From: Chara braunii
Taxonomy: Eukaryota; Streptophyta; Charophyceae; Charales; Characeae
Direction of reading: 5' to 3'
DNA: 57,660 nucleotides
NCBI GenBank assembly: GCA_003427395.1
Contig: BFEA01000121.1
Coordinates: 2,223,861-2,281,520 of the forward strand
Of this stretch, positions 1 through 12,002 are shown piece after piece (position 1 is the stretch's first letter; each line of letters starts with the position of its first letter). Below the pieces are notes generated by a model. It was not told where the DNA came from, made no database searches, and saw nothing but the letters and a program-made list of their open reading frames with translations. The position numbers and the translations under genes were made by a program.

Positions 1-18
1 CTGAGGGACAGGCCCAAA

Positions 19-970
19 ATGTTTTCCATCCAACATGCAAAGGACCGGAGGGCTGTCCTTGATAGGCTTTTGAGTGACCTTGAAAACTGGGACAAGCAGC
101 TCATGGACAACCCGCTGCACCATCCGACCTTTGAAAAAATGCAAGAGACCCGAGATCATCTCCAAGCCTTTCTGGAACAACAATCCAAGGAATGGAGGAT
201 TCAGGCCAGAATTAAGAAAGAACACACAGATGGAACAATGGCCAAGACATTTTTCAACACGGCAAAGGCCCGAATGAGGGCAGCAACAGTCCCAAGACTG
301 AAACATCCTTTGAATGAAAGTGCCCCAATAGCCTCCAATGCCTACACCATAGCTGACTATACCTCCCAGTATTACCAAAATCTACTCACTTCTCAAACTC
401 CTTTAAAATGCACGGACGAGGTCCAAAAGGCAAGGGAATCACTACTATCAACCATCCACTCACGCCTCACCACCACACAAAAGGGCGAACTAGACAAGCC
501 CTTGTCCTCTCACGAGATATGGGAGGCTCTGCATGGAATGGAGGATGAAAAAACCCTAGGGATAGACTCGTTTCCCAAAGAATTCGGGGTGCTTTTTTTG
601 GGATCTCCTAAACGACGACCTTATGGACTTCGTAACCGCCGTGCAGAAGGAAGGCTCATTCGGGGGTATGATAGGGCAAGGGGCCACAACACTGCTCTAT
701 AAAAAAGGGGACAAGGAGGACATTCGAAACTATAGACCAATCACTCTCCTTCCTGTCCCTTACAAACTGATTGTCAAGGCCCTAACCAACTGGCTGCTCC
801 CAATGATGAGCATGCTGATTCACTCGGACCAAACCGGGTTTATGCCCAATCTAAATATCCAAGACAATGTTCTCCTGGTCGACGAGACCATCAAATACGC
901 CCGCCAGCGCAAGGTCCATGTGGTGATCTTATTTATTGAATTTGAAAAGATGTACAACCATGTTGACTGA
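19..970 (+). pseudogene. LINE ORF2 fragment: linker and N-terminal reverse transcriptase
   Basis: The first stretch (19-702) is a helical, charged linker typical of the segment between endonuclease and RT. RT begins in a shifted frame at about 623, with YKKGD, NYRPITLLP and a QTGF motif, all standard LINE RT landmarks. In motif A the position normally held by the catalytic Asp reads Glu (FIEFEKMYN), so the active site is damaged even apart from the frame breaks. The fragment ends at a TGA (968-970), after which the same frame continues. Family assignment is firm; the exact frameshift point (600-623) is not. Confidence 0.85.
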
Positions 971-976
971 GACTTC

Positions 977-1480
977 TTGGATATGTGCCTGATCATAAGG
1001 AACTTTGGCCCGACCTTCTGCCGCTGGATGCAACTCCTTCAAAAAACTGCCTCCACAAACATTATGCTAAATGGACACATGTCACCACCAATCCAACTCC
1101 AGAGATTGGTTAGACAAGGGGATCCCATAGCACCTTTGCTCTTTGTGATCGTCATGGAGGCCCTAGCCTCCATGATCAGAGCGCACCCTCTCATCAGCAA
1201 CTTATCGATCCCAGAGCTCCCGGAGCACCTCATCCCGATCACATCACTATTTGCAGATGACCTTACTGTGCTCATACGCGCCGACGCGATCAACCTGCAG
1301 ACCGTGACTCAAGTAATACATCTCTTTTTGTTGGCGGCTAACACGAAAGTCAATTGGGGGTCCAAAACACAAGGATGGAAGCTCCACCCTCAAGGACTGC
1401 CCCCCCCTCCCCCCCCCCTTCAACCTAAAGTTGCATGGGCCAGGCGGGAAGAGGCTATAAGAATTTTGGGGGTGAGATGA
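977..1480 (+). pseudogene. LINE ORF2 fragment: RT palm domain
   Basis: Same frame as the preceding RT piece, separated only by one TGA. It carries the template-grip motif RQGDPIAPLLF and the catalytic FADDLTVL box with both Asp residues kept, followed by the usual thumb lead-in. A C-rich run at about 1400-1420 gives a short polyproline stretch and is a likely site of slippage. The frame stops at 1480, although recognisable LINE sequence continues beyond. Confidence 0.88.
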
Positions 1481-2667
1481 ACGGCATTAGGGGCCCCGCC
1501 AGACCACAGGGACACGCTAGTGAATATGGCAGTTGACCGCCTGACCAAATGGGAGGGATTACATACATCACTGGTTGGTCGTGCTCTAGCAATTAACAAT
1601 GCCATACTCGCGGCTATCTAGTACAAGCTAGCAGTATGGCCGTTGAAATAGTAACAATACTCTAGGCTGAAAAAGGCTCTCACAACCTACCTATGGAAGA
1701 ATAGTGCAAAAGCCCACGGCGACATGCGTAGAATCAGTTCGGATATCCTCACCCGGCCTAGAGCTGCAGGCGGACTAGGGATATTAGATCCGGAAAGGGA
1801 AAGCGAAGCCTTGATTTTCAAGATCCTGGTCAGGCTACTTATTGGCAACGACATCCCATGGGGCCCGTTGGCCTGCTTGCAAATAACCAATCTCGCCCCA
1901 TAACTGGGTGCTTCCACCATAGTGCATCCCTTCCAATGACTCACTAACTTCCACTGGTCCATTCCTGGCCCTCCACATCAGGCACGAACCGACACTCCGG
2001 CAACAGCCACCAGACTTGACATTCCTATTGATCCCCTGTGGCTCAACATGCTCAAACTGTGGAGGAAAAGGGGTATGAAGTTGAGGAGGCCCCGGAATAA
2101 ATGGCACAGCTTATGGAGGCAGCCCCTGTTCGACAACCCCTACATCCCCGATGGTGCAGGCAATCCCTTCACCTTACTACCAACTTGCCCTGGCTCACCT
2201 GGGCAAAGAAAGGTGTCTTCACTGTAGGGGACCTCTGGGACCCAATACACGCGGACTTGGCCACCACAGACCAGCTAAAGAGAAGACAAACATGCCAAGT
2301 TGGTGGAGGCTAAGGCCTGCCAATTCAGGGAAGCCATCGCCTTGCCCTCAAAGAGGGCCCCTCGGTCCAACAAAATGACTGGGTGGCCAAGTTCGCAGAC
2401 CAGATCCGGCCTCCCGTCATATATAGGGTACACAAAATTGAGGAGGGTCAGTGCACATTGGAGGCCTTTCAGCCCCAACTCCCGGATGCTCGGTTTTCTA
2501 AACTCATCCGGAATGAAGACCTGGATGCCACAAAGAGTTGGGTAGGGCTGATGCAAGTAAGGGTAGTGGCGGACACCGACAAAGGATTCCACTTGTATGA
2601 ACCGAACACGCCGGTGGCAAGATTGTCGTTCGACCCGGACGGATGAGAATGGCCAGGCCACAAACCC
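1481..2667 (+). pseudogene. LINE ORF2 fragment: degenerate thumb/connection region
   Basis: Translation shows conserved pieces in wandering frames: LTKWEGL, GRALAINN and RAAGGLGILD (the GGLG-x-x-D box that follows RT in plant LINEs), then a WLNMLKLWRKR stretch. Stops near 1620, 1650 and 1900 and later frame changes break it. Short ORFs on either strand here are by-products of this decay. It links the palm domain to the zinc-finger tail and shows that both belong to one element. Confidence 0.7.
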
Positions 2668-3522
2668 ATGTGTTTCTGGGAGTATATGGTAAAAGGGGCC
2701 TATCGAGCCTCATGCCCAGTCCTGCCCCTCGATCAAATCGTGTCCAAAAGGTGGGAACGAGACTCGCCTCTGGATGCACAGCTGACGCAAAAGTGGTCAT
2801 GGTCCAAATATACCAAGGTCATGCCAACGAACCTCAGATCCCTGCAATGGCAGGTATTGCATCGTTGTCTCCCCACCCTTGATTGGCTTGTATCCAGAAT
2901 GGACCTGGAACAGAAAGGACTGTTGTCCCCCATCTGCTCCTATTGTGGCAGGGCAACACTGGAACACTGCTTGTTGGCGTGTCCAATGGTTACCCAAATA
3001 TGGCAGTGGTGGGATGCGGCATTCCATTCCCTCACAGGACACCACATCCCTTGGGACTTGGGTCTCCTTCTCCTCGGTAAAAACCACCAGCATCTGCAGG
3101 CACGTTGGTCTCCCTATGCATCCAATCTCTTCTCCTATATGCGTCTATAGGTGCTAATGCTCGCATGGAGAACGAGGTGTGCCTTCGAAATAAAAGACCA
3201 TCAATTCGGTTCGCAACATGCACAACAGGCAATAGAAGAAGAGATCAGAGCCAGAACGCATGATGCATGGAAAGAAATGAAAAAAGCATGCCGGGACGAG
3301 AAGGATCTCGTAGCCAGGGAAACCATAAGTCTGTCTTACCGCCCATTGTCGCTCGACCCGCACAATAGATTCTCTGAACTCACTGTCTGCCTATACATAA
3401 TATGGAAACCATGGAGGGTCACAGAAACGGCCTGGGATAGGAGGCCCTTCAACAGCTTTGAGGTCCCCTACCTCCCAACGAACTTTGTGGTTGTCATAGA
3501 CTGTGTACCATCCCCTTCATAA
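2668..3522 (+). pseudogene. LINE ORF2 C-terminal zinc-finger (zf-RVT) tail
   Basis: The frame at 2668-3150 contains the Cys/His module CSYCGRATLEHCLLACP followed by a QIW motif. This matches the zinc-binding domain at the C-terminus of plant LINE reverse transcriptases, thought to help bind template RNA. A TAG at 3148-3150 interrupts it, and the same frame resumes as a charged, helical tail to a stop at 3520-3522. Overlapping short ORFs on both strands are shadows. Confidence 0.85.
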
Positions 3523-4440
3523 CCCTCCTCCATCTTTGGGCCCAATCCTCTACTCGCCTCTCTCCTTTCCCCATCTCCTTAGCCACCCACCCGGGTACAT
3601 CGCCTGCCTTCCCTGGTGATCATCGTCCGATGAGAAGAGAAGAGACAACGGTGACAACAATCCTGGCCATCTGAGACACGGGCCAACTTAGTGAGATATC
3701 GGATTGGAGGCGAGGCAGTTTTGTAGAAGCAGTGTTGAATGATGGGACAGCCGACACAACATTGCCAGCAGAACTCCCATATGGTTTCTGGAAGAATGGG
3801 GAGGGTTTTCCGAGTTATTCGAAGTCTTAAGCAGAAGCAGCTCCCCGTGGGTGGATCAGACTGATACAAGGCAAAATCGAACCAAGAATTGCAAGACCTA
3901 AGAGGCAGCGGGCCTCTGCGATGGGAACCAGGTGGCTTAGAATTGATAACCCCGACTTACCAATGGAACATGCATATGGGAAAAAGTTGGAGACCTGTAG
4001 GAAAGCATGTTGGACTCATTGAGAAAAAAATGATAATGTTGAGAAGTAATTGAGTACAGCTAAAGACTCGCTTTCAACAGTTGGTCACAACCCCTGTGGC
4101 CTGAATAAGTTGGACATGAAAATGAATTTTTTGTTGGAATTCGGCGACAATTTTTCTGTTGGATGGCGCCCGTCTCTAGATAGCGGTGGTCAGGCTACGT
4201 AGGAAGGATGGGGTGAGTTACCAGCAGGGGAAGGAATGATCACCCTTCCTTTTAGGGTCTGGTGGGCCGGGTTTGCGTACCTCCGAGTGTGAACCTGTTA
4301 TGCGATGGGGACATCACATTTGAGTGGGGGAAAGGCGAACCATATTCCTGATAAGAAAAACGTGCGAAAAGAACTGTGGGTAAAAGACAAAAATTGTTGT
4401 AAGATTGAAAAGTTTGGCAATATGACAGAAGAATTGTACA
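3523..4440. other. No gene recognised downstream of the LINE
   Basis: A short pyrimidine-rich stretch (about 3523-3600) follows the LINE stop, then mixed sequence. Open frames are short and show no motif. It may be LINE 3' flank or original host intergenic DNA. No copy of it was found elsewhere in the window. Confidence 0.5.
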
Positions 4441-4960
4441 AATAATTGTCTAAGTCTTGAGCATGAGATGAGTGGCGATATGGCCAGAGGCATTGGATGA
4501 GAAATTATATGAGTTTTAAGCATGAGATGTCTGACGATGTGGCTAGAGGCATTGGATGAGAAATTGTATCAGTCTGAGCATGAGATGCTTGGCGATGTGG
4601 CCAGGGGCATTGTATAAGAAACTGTATAAAATCTGAGCATGCGAAACCTGACAATGAGGCCAGAGGAACTCCATGAGAAATTGCTTAACTTTTGTTAACC
4701 TAAGAAGCCTAGAAGTGAGGCCAGAGGAACTGCACGAGAAATTGTCTGAGCTTGATCCTGAGAAGCCTGACAATGTGGTCAGAAGAACTGCATGTAAAAT
4801 AACATGAGTTTTAGCCTGAGAAGCCTAGTAATGTAGCCAGAGGAACTACATGAGATATAGCTTGATTACAAGTCTGAGAAGCCTGACAAAGTGGACGGGA
4901 AAATGACATGTCTAAGAATGAGTTTAAAGAGACCTGACGAATTGCAAGACTGAAAAGCAT
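4441..4960. repeat. Degenerate minisatellite, period about 58-60 bp
   Basis: A unit built around gagcatgagatg, then gatgtggccagaggca and gagaaattgt recurs at about 4459, 4518, 4577, 4635 and 4700, and more weakly to about 4960. Units differ by many substitutions and small indels, so the array is old. A word change (catgag to cctgagaagcctga) splits it into an upstream and a downstream subfamily. Confidence 0.7.
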
Positions 4961-5187
4961 AAGACTTAATTAGAGTTTGAAGAGTCTACCAAAGGAACGA
5001 AATGAATAAACGAGAACGAACCAAAGGACAAACTAGAAAGATGAGCATGAAAACAAACTGTGAATGAGCTTAAAGAAAAGAACAAGTCGGAACTTGAAAA
5101 GTAGCTGGTCTATGTGCAAGTATAAGGCTGAAAGAAACGGATAACAAGAGGGTTGGAAGGGCAAAACTATGTCAAGACAACAGAAAG

Positions 5188-5510
5188 GGGTGGCAAGGCT
5201 CGGGAAAGAAACATGGACTGCATGGGCCGAAAAACAGATTATTTTATGTACTGAGGGTGGCAAGGCTCGGAAAAGAAACATGGACTGCATGGGCCGAAAA
5301 ACAGATTATTTGATGCACTGGGTGGCGAGGCTCGAGGAAGAAACATGGACTACATTGGGCCGAAAAATAGATTATTTGATGCACTGAGGGTAGCAAGGCT
5401 CGAGAAAGAAACATAGACTGCAAGGGACGAAAAACATATTATTTGATTCACTGAGGGTGACAAGCCTAGGGAGAAAAACATGGAGTGCACAGACCGAAAA
5501 ACAAATTGTT
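5188..5510. repeat. Minisatellite, about five units of 67 bp
   Basis: The unit begins ggtggcaaggctcgg, continues through aacatggactgcatgggccg and ends near ttgatgcactga. Unit starts lie near 5189, 5256, 5321, 5389 and 5456, giving spacings of 65-68 bp. The small open frame here on the plus strand arises from the repeat and is not a gene. Confidence 0.8.
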
Positions 5511-5780
5511 ATGATGATAGAAGAAAGGTATGAGAAAGGATTAAAAGAACCCTAACAAACTAGCTACCTCTCACATCTCGCTCTGTGTCCTCTATCTATC
5601 CCACCAACCCGCTCCCTCCCCTGGTAGTTGCAGACTGGTATGATGAGAACATCACAAATAAGAGGGGAGAATGTGTCCATCCTTTGGTTCCCGAATCAAG
5701 TACCGACCCTTAAGACGTAATATATGGTTAAGATGTGCACAACAGAGGAATCCGGAATGAGGAGGCAAGAGAGAAAGAAA
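5511..5780. other. Unannotated spacer before the inverted repeat
   Basis: No coding signal and no match elsewhere in the window. The reverse-complement match to the right arm starts at about 5780 and runs rightwards, so this stretch lies just outside the giant inverted repeat as preserved here. Confidence 0.45.
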
Positions 5781-7736
5781 CGATGAAGAACTGAGGCAGG
5801 ATTGCCGATGCCAACGACCCAAGAGCGGGCCCAAGACCTCCAAAGCCTTAAAACCACGAATGGACCGTGAAGTTGTGACTGGCAAAATACTACAGGAATT
5901 TAGTAAAGACGGCCCTCCCTCTTAAAGAATGAGGACCGCCAAAAAACTAATACCTAGTTGCTAAATACTGCAGGAATGACGGGGGCGATGATACCGAGGA
6001 AAACAACGCCTTGGTGCAGGAAAATGGTCAGAAAAAGAAAGGAAAAGCCTCAATTTCGACGCCTCTACGCCTTGAAATTGAGAAGGGACTCAAAATGGGT
6101 GCAACGGATCACAAGGGTCTTACTTGAGGAATGCCCATGTACAATGAACCTGGAAAACGAGGTTCTAATGTGGTCCGATATAAAATGGTCATTAAGGATG
6201 AGGAGAAATGAGCCTAGAGAGAGAATGTGAAAGGTAGGAGAGTGTGAGAATGGAAAAAGGGCAAGTCGTCACATCATGACCAGCTTGCCCCTCCATAAAA
6301 CAAGTCCAGGTACCTTGAACAAGATAGCATCAAGTCTAGATGTAGTTGGGGCAAAAACGGACAAAAATTAACACCGAGAGCAAAAGAAAACACATGTTTC
6401 ATGTACATTTTGTGCCTGACTGCATCCTAGGATGAAACAGTTACAAAATGTCTTGCTTTTCTTGATTTTCATAGAGAAAATCAAGATAAATCAAGAAGCA
6501 AGTAGGTTGTGATACAATGGGTCACAGAAAGTAAAGCAAACACATGTTTTAAGTACATCCAGAGCCAATATTGAATCCGGATGCACTTGGGGATGTGCCG
6601 GTTCATTTTGTTTCAGCTTGAGGCAAATGTGGGGGCAATGGGACTACCAAAAAAGGTCACCATTGCACTCCAAGATTTAATAGGCTGCAAAAGAATGTCA
6701 AGGCAATGAGAAAATGAACCTTGATAGCCACAAGGCACTAGAAAAGAGAGCGTCAAGCATGAGGATCAAATTCCGACGATGAACAAGGACCAAGAGATCA
6801 AGATTACACAACCAAGAATATTTGGCACACTTAAGACACATGTAGAGGAGGAAATTGGGAGTGTCGGGGAAAAGAGAGTCCCAAATAAAATTGAAACGAC
6901 ATGGGGAGTGGTGTCGGGGACCACATGGGCTCAAATAAAAATAATCAAAAATTAGCACCGCGACCATCAGCGGGACTAGCGTCGGAGACCAGTACGGGAC
7001 AAGTGTCGGGGACTTGAGATGTCCCAAGATAACTATGGGGCGACATTAGGAATGAATAATAAAAAAGAGATGCATCGTCGAGATCAAGATCTAACGATTC
7101 AAAATATTAGCATCACTAGTACAAACATTAGTGATATCGAGTGGGAGAGTCGTAAAAGACAAAGAAGGGTAGAAATGAGAAAGGAGGGTGTAGAATGCAA
7201 ATTGAGATATCTCGGACCAGCCAATCTAGAAAAACTAGAGCCTTGAGTGACTTTGTATATGAGAAATAAGTTACCAAAGGAAAATCGGAACAAAGGGTGA
7301 CAAAATGGGGCTCCCTTCAGTATGGGAATGTGATAATTGTAGTCCGAGAAATAACTGACTGTCAAGAAAAAAAACAAAAGATAAAAAGGAAAAAAAAAAG
7401 TACTGCTAACGGTAAAAAACGACCACTTGAAGGATACATTTGTGACCGGATTCATCCTAGGGTGAATCTAACATAAAGTATCTTGATTTTCTTAAGATTT
7501 TATTGAGAAAATCAAAGAAAATCAAGACCTTTTACAACTGAGATACAACGGATTGCAAGAGGGGAGGGAAACACATGTTTCAAGTACATTCGAAGTCAAT
7601 ATTGAGTCCGGATGCATTTGGAAATGAGTCGCTCCATTTTGTTTCAGTTTGGGGCAAGTATGGGGGAATTGATACTAGGAAAGAAAAAAAAAAGTTCTCC
7701 CTTTCTTCATACCTTTTTTTTCTTTCTTTTTTTTTC

Positions 7737-7778
<42 letters not shown>

Positions 7779-7780
7779 CN

Positions 7781-7841
<61 letters not shown>

Positions 7842-8050
7842 CTTCTCCCTTTTCTTCTTCTCCTTCTTCTTCCTCCTCTATTTTCTCTTCACTCTTTTCT
7901 TCTTCTCCTTGTGTATCTCCTCTTTTTCTTCCCCTCTGTATTTTCCTTGTCTCCTCTCCTCGTTGTCTTTCCCCTTTTTTTTTTCCTTTAGGATTAATAT
8001 CCCCATCATAAGAAGGATAGGATATTCCTCCTCCACTTGAGCTTACCTCT
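5781..8050. repeat. Left arm, outer segment
   Basis: Reverse-complement partner of about 39060-43265. Recognisable words include the pair tcctaggatgaaacagttac (6429) and its right-arm mirror near 42620, and the module with aatattgaatccggatgcac (6570) mirrored at about 41500 and 42480. That module occurs twice on the left (6370-6640 and 7440-7670) and twice on the right. No open frame here is supported by its mirror copy. Confidence 0.75.
7741..7841. repeat. Poly-T tract of about 100 bases with one N
   Basis: Almost pure T with a C at 7779 and an N at 7780, preceded and followed by T-rich CT repeats. The right arm has a shorter A tract at about 39238-39260 in the mirrored place. Its length is probably not reliable in the assembly. 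Long poly-Phe or poly-Lys frames across it are not genes. Confidence 0.9.
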
Positions 8051-9870
8051 ATTTTGACTATTCTTCCACTACCATGTACATCATTACTTTGGTTTTTGCT
8101 CAAACTCAGCCTTATGCAGTTTTGTCTACTTCTCTTCAAATTTTGATAAATCTTCCACTTGGAAGTAAATAGCAACTTTGATTCGTACCTTTTTCTCATG
8201 TAGTGTGCTTCATCTCTCTTGTTTTGTCAATTCTTCCACTACTATGTAAATTGTTACTTTGGTTATTGCTCATACTAGCCTTGTAAATGTGTTTTGTCTC
8301 ATTTTTCTCAAAGTTTTGATCAATCTTCCACTTGGAAGTAACTTGTTGCTTTGATTCTTGCATTTGCGTAGTGTATTTGCTTTATCTCTCTTGTTTCTCA
8401 ATTTTTCTCTACTATGTAAATCGCTACTTTGACTCTTGCTCATACTAACCTTGTGTTTATGTTTTGTTTCTCTTTTCTTCAAGTTTTGATCAATCTTCCA
8501 ATTGGAAGTAAATGACAATTCTGATTCTTGCCTTTTTCTAGTGTAATGTGCTTCATTTCTCTTGTTTGTCCATTCTTCCACTACTATGTGAATCGCTACT
8601 TCAGTTTTTGCTCATACTAGTCTTATGCATATGTTTTGTCTATCTTTTCTCCAAGTTTTTATCTATTTTTCACTTGGAGGTAAACTGCAACTTTGATTCT
8701 CGCCTTTTTCTAGTGTAGTGTGTTCAATCTCTCTTGTTTTGTCCATTCTTCTACTACTATATGAATCGGTACTTTTTGTCTTACTCATACTAGCTTTGTG
8801 CATGTGTTTTGTCTCTCTTTTCTCCAAGTTTGATCAATTCTCCAGTTGGAAGTAAATTGCAACTTTGATTTTGTCTTTTTTTAATGTAGTACGCGTCATC
8901 TCTTTTTTTTTGTCCATTCTTCCGCTACCATGTGAATCGCCACTTTGGTTCTTGCTCATACCAGCCTTATGCATGTGTTTTGTCTCTTTTTTTTCCAAAT
9001 GTTGATCAACCTTCCACTTGGAAGTAAATTGCAATTTTGATTCTTGCTTTTTTCCTGTGTACTGTGCGTGATCTCTTTTGTTTTGTCTATTCTTCTACTG
9101 CTATGTATATCGTTACTTTGGTTCTTGCTCATACTAGCCTTCCGCAGGTGTTTTCTCTCTCTTTTCCCCAAATGTTTCTCACTTGGAAGTTAATCACAAC
9201 TTTGATTCTTGCCTTTTTCTAGTGTAGCGTGCTTCACTTCTCTTGTGTTGACCATTCTTCCACTACAATAAAAATCATTGCTTTGGTTTTTGCTCATACT
9301 TATTTTGTGCATGTGCTTTGTCTCATTCCTCTCTGATTTTTTATCAATCTTCCGCTGGGAAGTAAATCACAACTTTGATTTTTGTCTTGTTCTAGTATAG
9401 TGTGCTTCCACTCTCTTGTTTTGTCCATTCTTTCACTACCATGTAAATCGCTATTATGGTTCTTGCTCATAATAGCGTTGTGCATATATTTTTTCCCTCT
9501 CTTTCCCAAATTTAAATCAATCTTCCACTTGGAAGTAAATTGTAACTTTGATTCTTGCCTTTTCCTAGTGTAGTATGATTCATCTCTCTTGTTTTGTCCA
9601 TTCTTCCACTACTATGTGAATCGCTTCTTTGGTTCTTACTCATACTAGCCTTGTGCATTTGTTGTGTCTCATTTCTCTCTAAGTTTGATCAACCTTTCAC
9701 TTGGAAATAAATCGAAGCTTCAATGTTTGCGTTTTTCAAGTTTCTAAGTGTAGAGTGCTTCATTCTTCTTGTTTTGTCAATTCTCCCACTACTTTGTAAA
9801 TCGCTACTTTGACCCTCGCTCATATAAAGCTTGTGCATGTGGTTTATCCCCTTTCCCCTCGTGATTTGAT
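8050..9870. repeat. 172-bp satellite array, left arm, about 10-11 units
   Basis: A unit with cttccactactatgtaaatcg, ttgctcatactagcctt, gtgttttgtctc and cttccacttggaagtaaat recurs at about 8064, 8234, 8404, 8573, 8747, 8919, 9092, 9255, 9430, 9603 and 9783, spacing 165-180 bp. The mirror array in the right arm (37946-39060) has about six to seven units. Short Lys-rich minus-strand frames are repeat by-products. Confidence 0.88.
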
Positions 9871-10430
9871 CAATCCTTCACTTGGTGATGTTTTGCTTCA
9901 CTAGTCATGTGCAAGTGTTGTGTCTAGTGTCACTCATGCATCATATCAACCCTTCACTCTTGGTTGCTTCACTAATTATGTGCAAGTGTTGTGTATAGTG
10001 TCACTGATGCATTTTGTCAACTCTTGATTTTTTTGATGATCCGATTTACTCTTGGTTGCTTCACTAGTCATGCGCAAATTTATTGCTTAGTCTCACTCAT
10101 GATTTGATCAATCCTTCACTTGATGATGTTCAACTTCACTTATTAGTTGCTTCATTAGTGATGTAGAAGTGTTTTGTCTAGTATCACTCATGTATTTTTT
10201 CAACCCTTCACTTGGTTATGATCTGATTCACTCTTGGTTGCTTCACCGAGCATATGCAGGCGCCTTGTTTAGTCTCACGCATGCACTTTGCCAATCCTTC
10301 ACTTGGTGATGTTCCGCTTCACCCTTAATTGCTCCACTAGTCATGTGCAAATGTTTTGTCTAAGTTTCACACTTCTGTTTTGTAAGTCTCTCACTCGGTG
10401 ATGTTCGGCCTCAATCTTAAATGCCCTTAC
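9871..10430. repeat. 91-bp satellite array, left arm, about six units
   Basis: Units contain cttcactagtcatgtgcaag, gtctagtgtcactcatgca and cttcacttggtgatgt. It directly follows the 172-bp array and is the reverse complement of 36285-37945, where about 19 units are present. Confidence 0.82.
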
Positions 10431-11335
10431 TTGTCATATGTATGTGGTAAGACTGCGTACTTGTAACATTTCGCCCCCTTATGCTCTATTTGAGCAAAAC
10501 ATTTTTCCTTCCCGTAACAAGTGTCGAGAATCGTGTCTCCCACGGGCCGAAGTTCAGGTTACCTACCCCCCTCGTGCTCTATTTGAAAACCCTCTAATCC
10601 AACTCTAGACTAATTGGACCGTGTTTCTTCTCATCAAAAAGTCGGCAGAGCAACCGGAAAGAAGAAGTAGGTAGAAGGTGGCGGCTCCTACTACTGCTGC
10701 TGCTGCTAAAAGTGGTGGAACTGCTGCTGCTGTTGTTGCCTGGTCAGAAACTTGGTTGTCGCTGCTATTGGAAACCGTTGTCCAGCCCCCGACCAAAGCC
10801 CGGTTCGAAACGACCAACTGTCCGGTGCGACTGGGGTGTCGAAAGTCAACCCCGCCAAGCGAAGGGGTATGGGGGCTGAGATTTGAAAGGTCCCATGTCC
10901 TAGGTATAGGTAGATGTTCTGCAAAATCCCCAAGCCATCTGAATCCATTTTTTCACAAAAACGAGAGAGTAGAATTGTTCCCTTAGAGCCTCGGGCGACA
11001 CCCGAAAGAGACAAGTATGGGCGAACAACGACGAAATAAAGCCCAACTTTAGGAGGGTCATCAGTACGCTATGTACAAAGGAACTGTGACGTTATGGACC
11101 TATCTGAGATCGTTCGGATCAGCAAACACAAATATGAGTTTTTCGGCTACCTCTCCCTAGAAAAATCAACGAAACAGAAATAAGAGAAACCTGAGTTTTT
11201 CGGTAATTTGAGTTTTTCACAACTCTGAGTTTTTGCAAAATTTGAGTTTCTGCTATAGTTCTGAAATTCGGAAGTCTGAGTTTTTAAAGGGTTCGAACGT
11301 TGGGACGACACTAGAAGGACGAGACCAAAACTTAG
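10431..11335. repeat. Left arm, inner unique segment (unoccupied sites)
   Basis: Largely non-repetitive, with a short GCT-rich run at 10690-10740. It mirrors 33345-33510, 34160-34519, 34872-34940 and 35937-36284 of the right arm. At about 10660-10676 and 10756-10763 it keeps the uninterrupted versions of two sites that hold MITE insertions in the right arm, and at about 11120 the version lacking the poly(A)-ended insertion. From about 11130 it contains many short gagttttt/cggaaa-type phrases. No gene is supported. Confidence 0.75.
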
Positions 11336-12002
11336 AAAGTGTCGTAGCCAACCACCTCACACCTTCTTCCTCGTCCACCTTCACCCATCCGCCATAGCCA
11401 ACCACCTCACACCCTCTTCCTCCTTCAACTCCTTCACCAATCCACCATAGCTGCCCACCTGACACCTTCTTCATCCTCCATCTCCTTCACCCATCCGCCA
11501 TAGACAACCACCTGACACCTTCTTCCTCTACCTCCTTCACCCATTCACCATGGCCGCTCACCTCCCACCTTCTTCCTCCTCCACCTCCTTTACCCATCCA
11601 CCATAGCCGCCCCCCTCACACCTTCTTCATCCTCCACCACAATCACACATCCACCATAGCCAACAACCGAACACCTTTTTCCTCCTCCACCTCGTTCACC
11701 CATCCACCATAGCCGCCCACCTCCCACCTTCTTCCTCCACCTTCTTTGCCCATCCACCATAGCAGACCACCTTACACCTTCTTCCTCCTCCACCTCCTTC
11801 AGCGATAACCAACCACCTCACACCCTGTTCCTCCTCCACCTCCTTCACCCATCCACCATAGCCGCCAACCTCACACCTTCCTCCTCCACCTTCTTTGCCA
11901 ATCCACCATAGCCAACCACCTCACACCTTCTTCCTCCACCTCCTTTTCCCATCCACCATAGCCGCCTACCTCACACCTTCCTCCTCCACCAGCATCACCC
12001 AT
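11336..12002. repeat. 54-bp pyrimidine-rich minisatellite, left arm part 1
   Basis: Unit ccatagccaaccacctcac then accttcttcctcctcc and acctccttcacccatcca, spaced about 51-54 bp. The same array resumes at 21296, because the gypsy element at 12003-21295 was inserted into it. The right arm has the reverse complement at 32190-33345. Because the period is near a multiple of three, short spurious frames occur on both strands. Confidence 0.92.

Larger units (their letters stand above)
1..3522 (+). mobile_element. LINE (non-LTR retrotransposon) remnant, 5' part outside window
   Basis: Plus-strand reading frames give, in order, a linker upstream of reverse transcriptase, RT fingers, RT palm with QGDP and FADD, a connection region and a C-terminal zinc-finger RVT module. 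This is the order of plant-type LINE ORF2 proteins. The endonuclease domain and ORF1 would lie before position 1. The coding line is broken by a frameshift near 610, in-frame stops near 970 and 3150, and several more breaks in 1481-2667, so the element cannot be active. No clear poly(A) tail or target-site duplication follows position 3522, so the 3' end is not fixed. Confidence 0.88.

Noticed and set aside
5958-6230. 90-residue plus-strand frame in the left arm
   Set aside because: The mirrored right-arm sequence (about 42800-43100) does not keep the frame.
7575-8199. Long Phe-rich (plus) and Lys-rich (minus) open frames
   Set aside because: They are translations of the poly-T/poly-A tract and adjoining CT-rich sequence; no coding signal outside the homopolymer.
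8050-9870. CRISPR-like regular repeats
   Set aside because: The whole 172-bp unit is conserved, with no unique spacers of constant size and no cas genes; this is a eukaryotic satellite.
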